Assembly (NCBI GenBank): GCA_034428395.1
Contig: DAOUHX010000412.1
Location: 1-6,900 of the forward strand
DNA length: 6,900 bases
Source: Bin5 sp034428395
GTDB lineage: Bacteria; Chloroflexota; Anaerolineae; Caldilineales; Caldilineaceae
Reading direction: 5' to 3'
Shown here: positions 5,506-6,900 of the stretch, one piece after another
Position numbering within the stretch: the first letter of the stretch is position 1
Layout: each line of letters begins with the position of its first letter
Position numbers and translations under genes: made by a program
The notes under the pieces: model-generated
What the model saw: the letters and a program-made list of their open reading frames with translations, nothing else
What the model was told of the DNA's origin: nothing
Databases searched by the model: none

Positions 5506-5793
5506 TCAGTCCTCAACACGGACAACGAGGAAACGGATTACATCTTCGGATAGCCGCAACTGTCGTTCGACGTTCTGCACCGCGGCGGGAGGCATCGAGA
5601 GGTTGTGCAGAATGTAGTGTCCCTCAAAGTGGCCTTTGATGGGATAGGCCAATCGCCGTTTGCCCCAGTGATCGGTGCTCGCAATCGTCCCATCCTCGCC
5701 GCTGATGGCCTGGGTAATCCGGTCATCCACGGCTTTGACACCCTCATCATCCAACTCCGGCTGGATGATGTACACCAATTCGTAGCTGCTCAT
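5506..5793 (-). CDS. rpsF: 30S ribosomal protein bS6
   Basis: A 95-residue protein of normal bS6 length that pairs with bS18 on the 30S platform. It starts MSSYELVYIIQPELDDEGV and carries the family pattern 'HWGKRRLAYPIKGHFEGHYI' (42-61). It ends with 'VERQLRLSEDVIRFLVVRVE', the usual last helix and strand. ATG 5791-5793 is preceded on the minus strand by AAGGAG (plus-strand 5806-5811) at a slightly long spacing of 12 bases. It is the first gene of the rpsF-rpsR-isomerase operon. The ssb gene that commonly lies between rpsF and rpsR is missing, with only an 18-base gap. It has no glutamate-rich tail like the one E. coli bS6 carries. Confidence 0.97.
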   Translation of the reverse strand: MSSYELVYIIQPELDDEGVKAVDDRITQAISGEDGTIASTDHWGKRRLAYPIKGHFEGHYILHNLSMPPAAVQNVERQLRLSEDVIRFLVVRVED

Positions 5794-5833
5794 CAGACCT
5801 TTTCACTCCTTTCTGTGAGCAGTGCCCTTTGTT

Positions 5834-5925
5834 AGTTTTGAGTTTTTGGTTTCTGGTTTTTAGTTGTGCCTCTCGTTCAAGTCGAGTGCTGGCACCAAAA
5901 ACAAAAAACTGAAAACTCAAAACTG
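5834..5925. repeat. Two facing AT-rich heptamer arrays forming a long inverted repeat
   Basis: The left array (5834-5868) is five 7-base units of the form RGTTTTT, such as agttttg and ggttttt. The right array (5898-5925) is four units of the form AAAACTS, such as aaaactg and aaaactc. They are reverse complements in type, and the outer 13 bases (5834-5846 and 5912-5924) pair perfectly. Inner GTGCC (5866-5870) and GGCAC (5891-5895) also pair, and CTCG/CGAG lies in the centre, so the whole 91 bases could fold into one imperfect hairpin. It sits between the predicted rpsF promoter and the rpsF ribosome site, inside the likely leader. The 7-base period is shared with the GC-rich array at 1295-1329. 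Confidence 0.75.
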
Positions 5926-5976
5926 CAGTCCAGGCACCGGTCCACAGCATGCAGACTTCGCACTGTGAACAGAAAG

Positions 5977-6006
5977 AACGAGGGAGCAGACAGGCTGTCC
6001 CTCGTT
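5977..6006 (-). promoter_or_regulatory. Hairpin near the 5' end of the predicted rpsF leader
   Basis: A perfect 9-bp inverted repeat, aacgaggga (5977-5985) and tccctcgtt (5998-6006). The 12-base centre has a further CAG/CTG pairing, with one base bulged. On the minus strand it is followed by CTTTCTGTTC, mildly U-rich. It would lie only a few bases after the transcription start predicted from the promoter at 6021-6048. It could protect the 5' end, act as an attenuator, or terminate read-through from the upstream gene. The sequence does not decide among these. Confidence 0.45.
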
Positions 6007-6020
6007 GCAGATAGACCGGC

Positions 6021-6048
6021 AGTATAGCATAGCGCTGCGCGGGCGCAA
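6021..6048 (-). promoter_or_regulatory. Candidate promoter of the rpsF-rpsR-isomerase operon
   Basis: On the minus strand TTGCGC (6043-6048) and TATACT (6021-6026) are separated by 16 bases. The -10 box differs from TATAAT at a single position and the -35 box keeps the TTG core. It is the best sigma-70-type match I found in the intergenic region 5794-6119. It would start transcription near 6014 and give a leader of about 220 bases before rpsF, long enough for regulatory structure. Confidence 0.55.
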
Positions 6049-6088
6049 AAGATCAGGCGGTAAAAATTACACACGAAGTGGGGCTGCG

Positions 6089-6113
6089 AAAACGGGCGCG
6101 GCTTCGCTCGCCC
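6089..6113 (-). terminator. Weak candidate terminator after the maturase-like gene
   Basis: On the minus strand a 5-bp GC stem, GGGCG (plus-strand 6109-6113) with CGCCC (6094-6098), spans a 10-base loop and is followed by GTTTT. It lies just past the TAA at 6120-6122. The stem is short, so this is only a possible terminator. The hairpin at 5977-6006 is an alternative end point. Confidence 0.3.
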
Positions 6114-6119
6114 TCCTCT

Positions 6120-6900
6120 TTACTGCAGACTCCGCTGCCGGCCCGCGGCGGCAGATCTGCGGCCGCGGCCGTGGCACTGCTTGAACTTGCGGCCGCTCCC
6201 GCAAGGGCAGGGATCGTTGCGCCCCGCGCCGGCGAATACCGCCATCTGTTTGCGCTCCTCTTCGGCCAGGTGCTGCATGATGTTGGCCGGCGCCCGCTGC
6301 TGGCGCAGCTGCTCGCTCATATAGTTCATGTACGGCCGCACATGATTGAAAAAGGCGCGGTAGCCGGCGCACAGATAGTTCAGACCCGGCTCGCCGTCAG
6401 GCGTGTTGATGAATCGGTTCTTGGGACAGCCGCCGTTGCAGACGAAGCGCACCTCGCATTCCAGGCAGTAGTTGGGCAGGCTGTCCCGCTTGTGCGTGCC
6501 GAACGCCTGCTGCCGCGCCGAGCCGACCATCTCGATCAGCGGAATCTCCTCGATGTTGCCCAGCAGATAGTTCGGCTCCACGTAGTGGTCGCAGGAGAAA
6601 AGGTCGCCGTTGTGCTCCATCGCCAGCGCCGAGCCGCACGTCTCCTCGAAGATGCACAGGCCGGGCCGGTGTCCGGCGTAACCGGCCAGCGCCACGTCGA
6701 AGATCTGCACGAAGACTTTACCCACGTCGCGGCGCACCCACTCCTCGAAGATCTGGATCAGAAAGTCGCCATACTGCTCGGCCGTGACCGAGCGGTCCTT
6801 GACCGTGTTCCCCTCCTGGTAGCCGGTCTCGTTGTCCCGCTCGACGATCGGGATGAACTGCATGAACTCGGTCTTGACCTCGTCGCGCAAAAAGCGGTAG
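6120..6900 (-). CDS. Radical SAM/SPASM anaerobic sulfatase-maturase-like protein, C-terminal part with SEC-C motif
   Basis: The frame runs off the right edge; its first full codons read YRFLRDEVKTEFMQFIPIVER, so the radical SAM CxxxCxxC site lies outside the window. Numbering from the TTG codon at 6888-6890, Cys79, 85, 100, 142, 145, 151, 155 and 174 have spacings of 6, 15, 3, 6, 4 and 19 within the two groups. These closely match the two auxiliary 4Fe-4S cluster ligands of Clostridium perfringens anSME. Asp101 follows Cys100, where anSME has its proposed catalytic Asp. Such enzymes convert an active-site Cys or Ser of sulfatases to formylglycine without oxygen; other SPASM peptide modifiers are possible. 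After a helical linker (185-215) comes GRNDPCPCGSGRKFKQCHG, a complete SEC-C zinc motif (C228, C230, C239, H240), then a basic tail. The gene is on the same strand as rpsF but about 326 bases upstream, so it is probably a separate unit. No sulfatase is visible in the window. Confidence 0.88.
   Translation of the reverse strand, partial: YRFLRDEVKTEFMQFIPIVERDNETGYQEGNTVKDRSVTAEQYGDFLIQIFEEWVRRDVGKVFVQIFDVALAGYAGHRPGLCIFEETCGSALAMEHNGDLFSCDHYVEPNYLLGNIEEIPLIEMVGSARQQAFGTHKRDSLPNYCLECEVRFVCNGGCPKNRFINTPDGEPGLNYLCAGYRAFFNHVRPYMNYMSEQLRQQRAPANIMQHLAEEERKQMAVFAGAGRNDPCPCGSGRKFKQCHGRGRRSAAAGRQRSLQ

Noticed and set aside
5747..6074. Two minus-strand open frames (65-67 codons) through the rpsF leader
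   Set aside because: They run through the heptamer arrays and hairpins, have no ribosome sites and encode low-information sequence; the region is better read as a leader.

Overview
The window looks like a high-GC chromosomal segment from a member of the Chloroflexota (Anaerolineae/Caldilineae-like). That placement is an inference. It rests on several signs seen together: short intergenic tandem repeats with a 7-base period, Thr/Pro linkers of the 'PTPVPTATPT' kind in an exported protein, an NMT1-type ABC importer, and an rpsF-rpsR pair without ssb. No rRNA, tRNA, CRISPR array or transposase gene was recognised.

Layout. Bases 1-2114 (+ strand) hold the end of an ABC importer operon: the last 44 codons of a permease, then a lipoprotein-type NMT1/ThiY-like substrate-binding protein, then a complete ATPase. 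A small heptamer repeat fills the gap just before the ATPase start codon. Bases 2115-3260 (+ strand) form a visibly AT-richer islet. It carries a solo HicB-like antitoxin-family protein and an unrecognised 140-residue protein with one N-terminal membrane helix. A strong stem-loop at 3261-3295 closes the minus-strand operon that converges on it.

Bases 3357-5793 (- strand) form a tight operon read right to left: rpsF (bS6), rpsR (bS18), then a membrane-anchored parvulin-type peptidyl-prolyl isomerase. The ssb gene, often found between rpsF and rpsR in bacteria, is absent. The bS18 gene has a long acidic N-terminal extension containing a 26-residue tandem repeat. The isomerase has a parvulin domain split by an acidic low-complexity insert that ends in a textbook 12-residue EF-hand/dockerin-type calcium loop. 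The intergenic region 5794-6119 holds a plausible rpsF promoter, a hairpin near the predicted 5' end of the leader, and two facing arrays of AT-rich heptamers that could fold into one long hairpin. Bases 6120-6900 (- strand) hold the C-terminal part of an anaerobic sulfatase-maturase-type radical SAM/SPASM protein ending in a SEC-C zinc motif.

The importer genes act together in uptake of a small molecule, possibly a pyrimidine or flavin vitamin precursor. The rpsF-rpsR-isomerase operon joins two partner proteins of the small-subunit platform to a foldase on the outer face of the membrane. The observations most worth following are the calcium-loop-bearing parvulin, the selectively maintained acidic repeat on bS18, and the heptamer repeats placed at translation-control positions.
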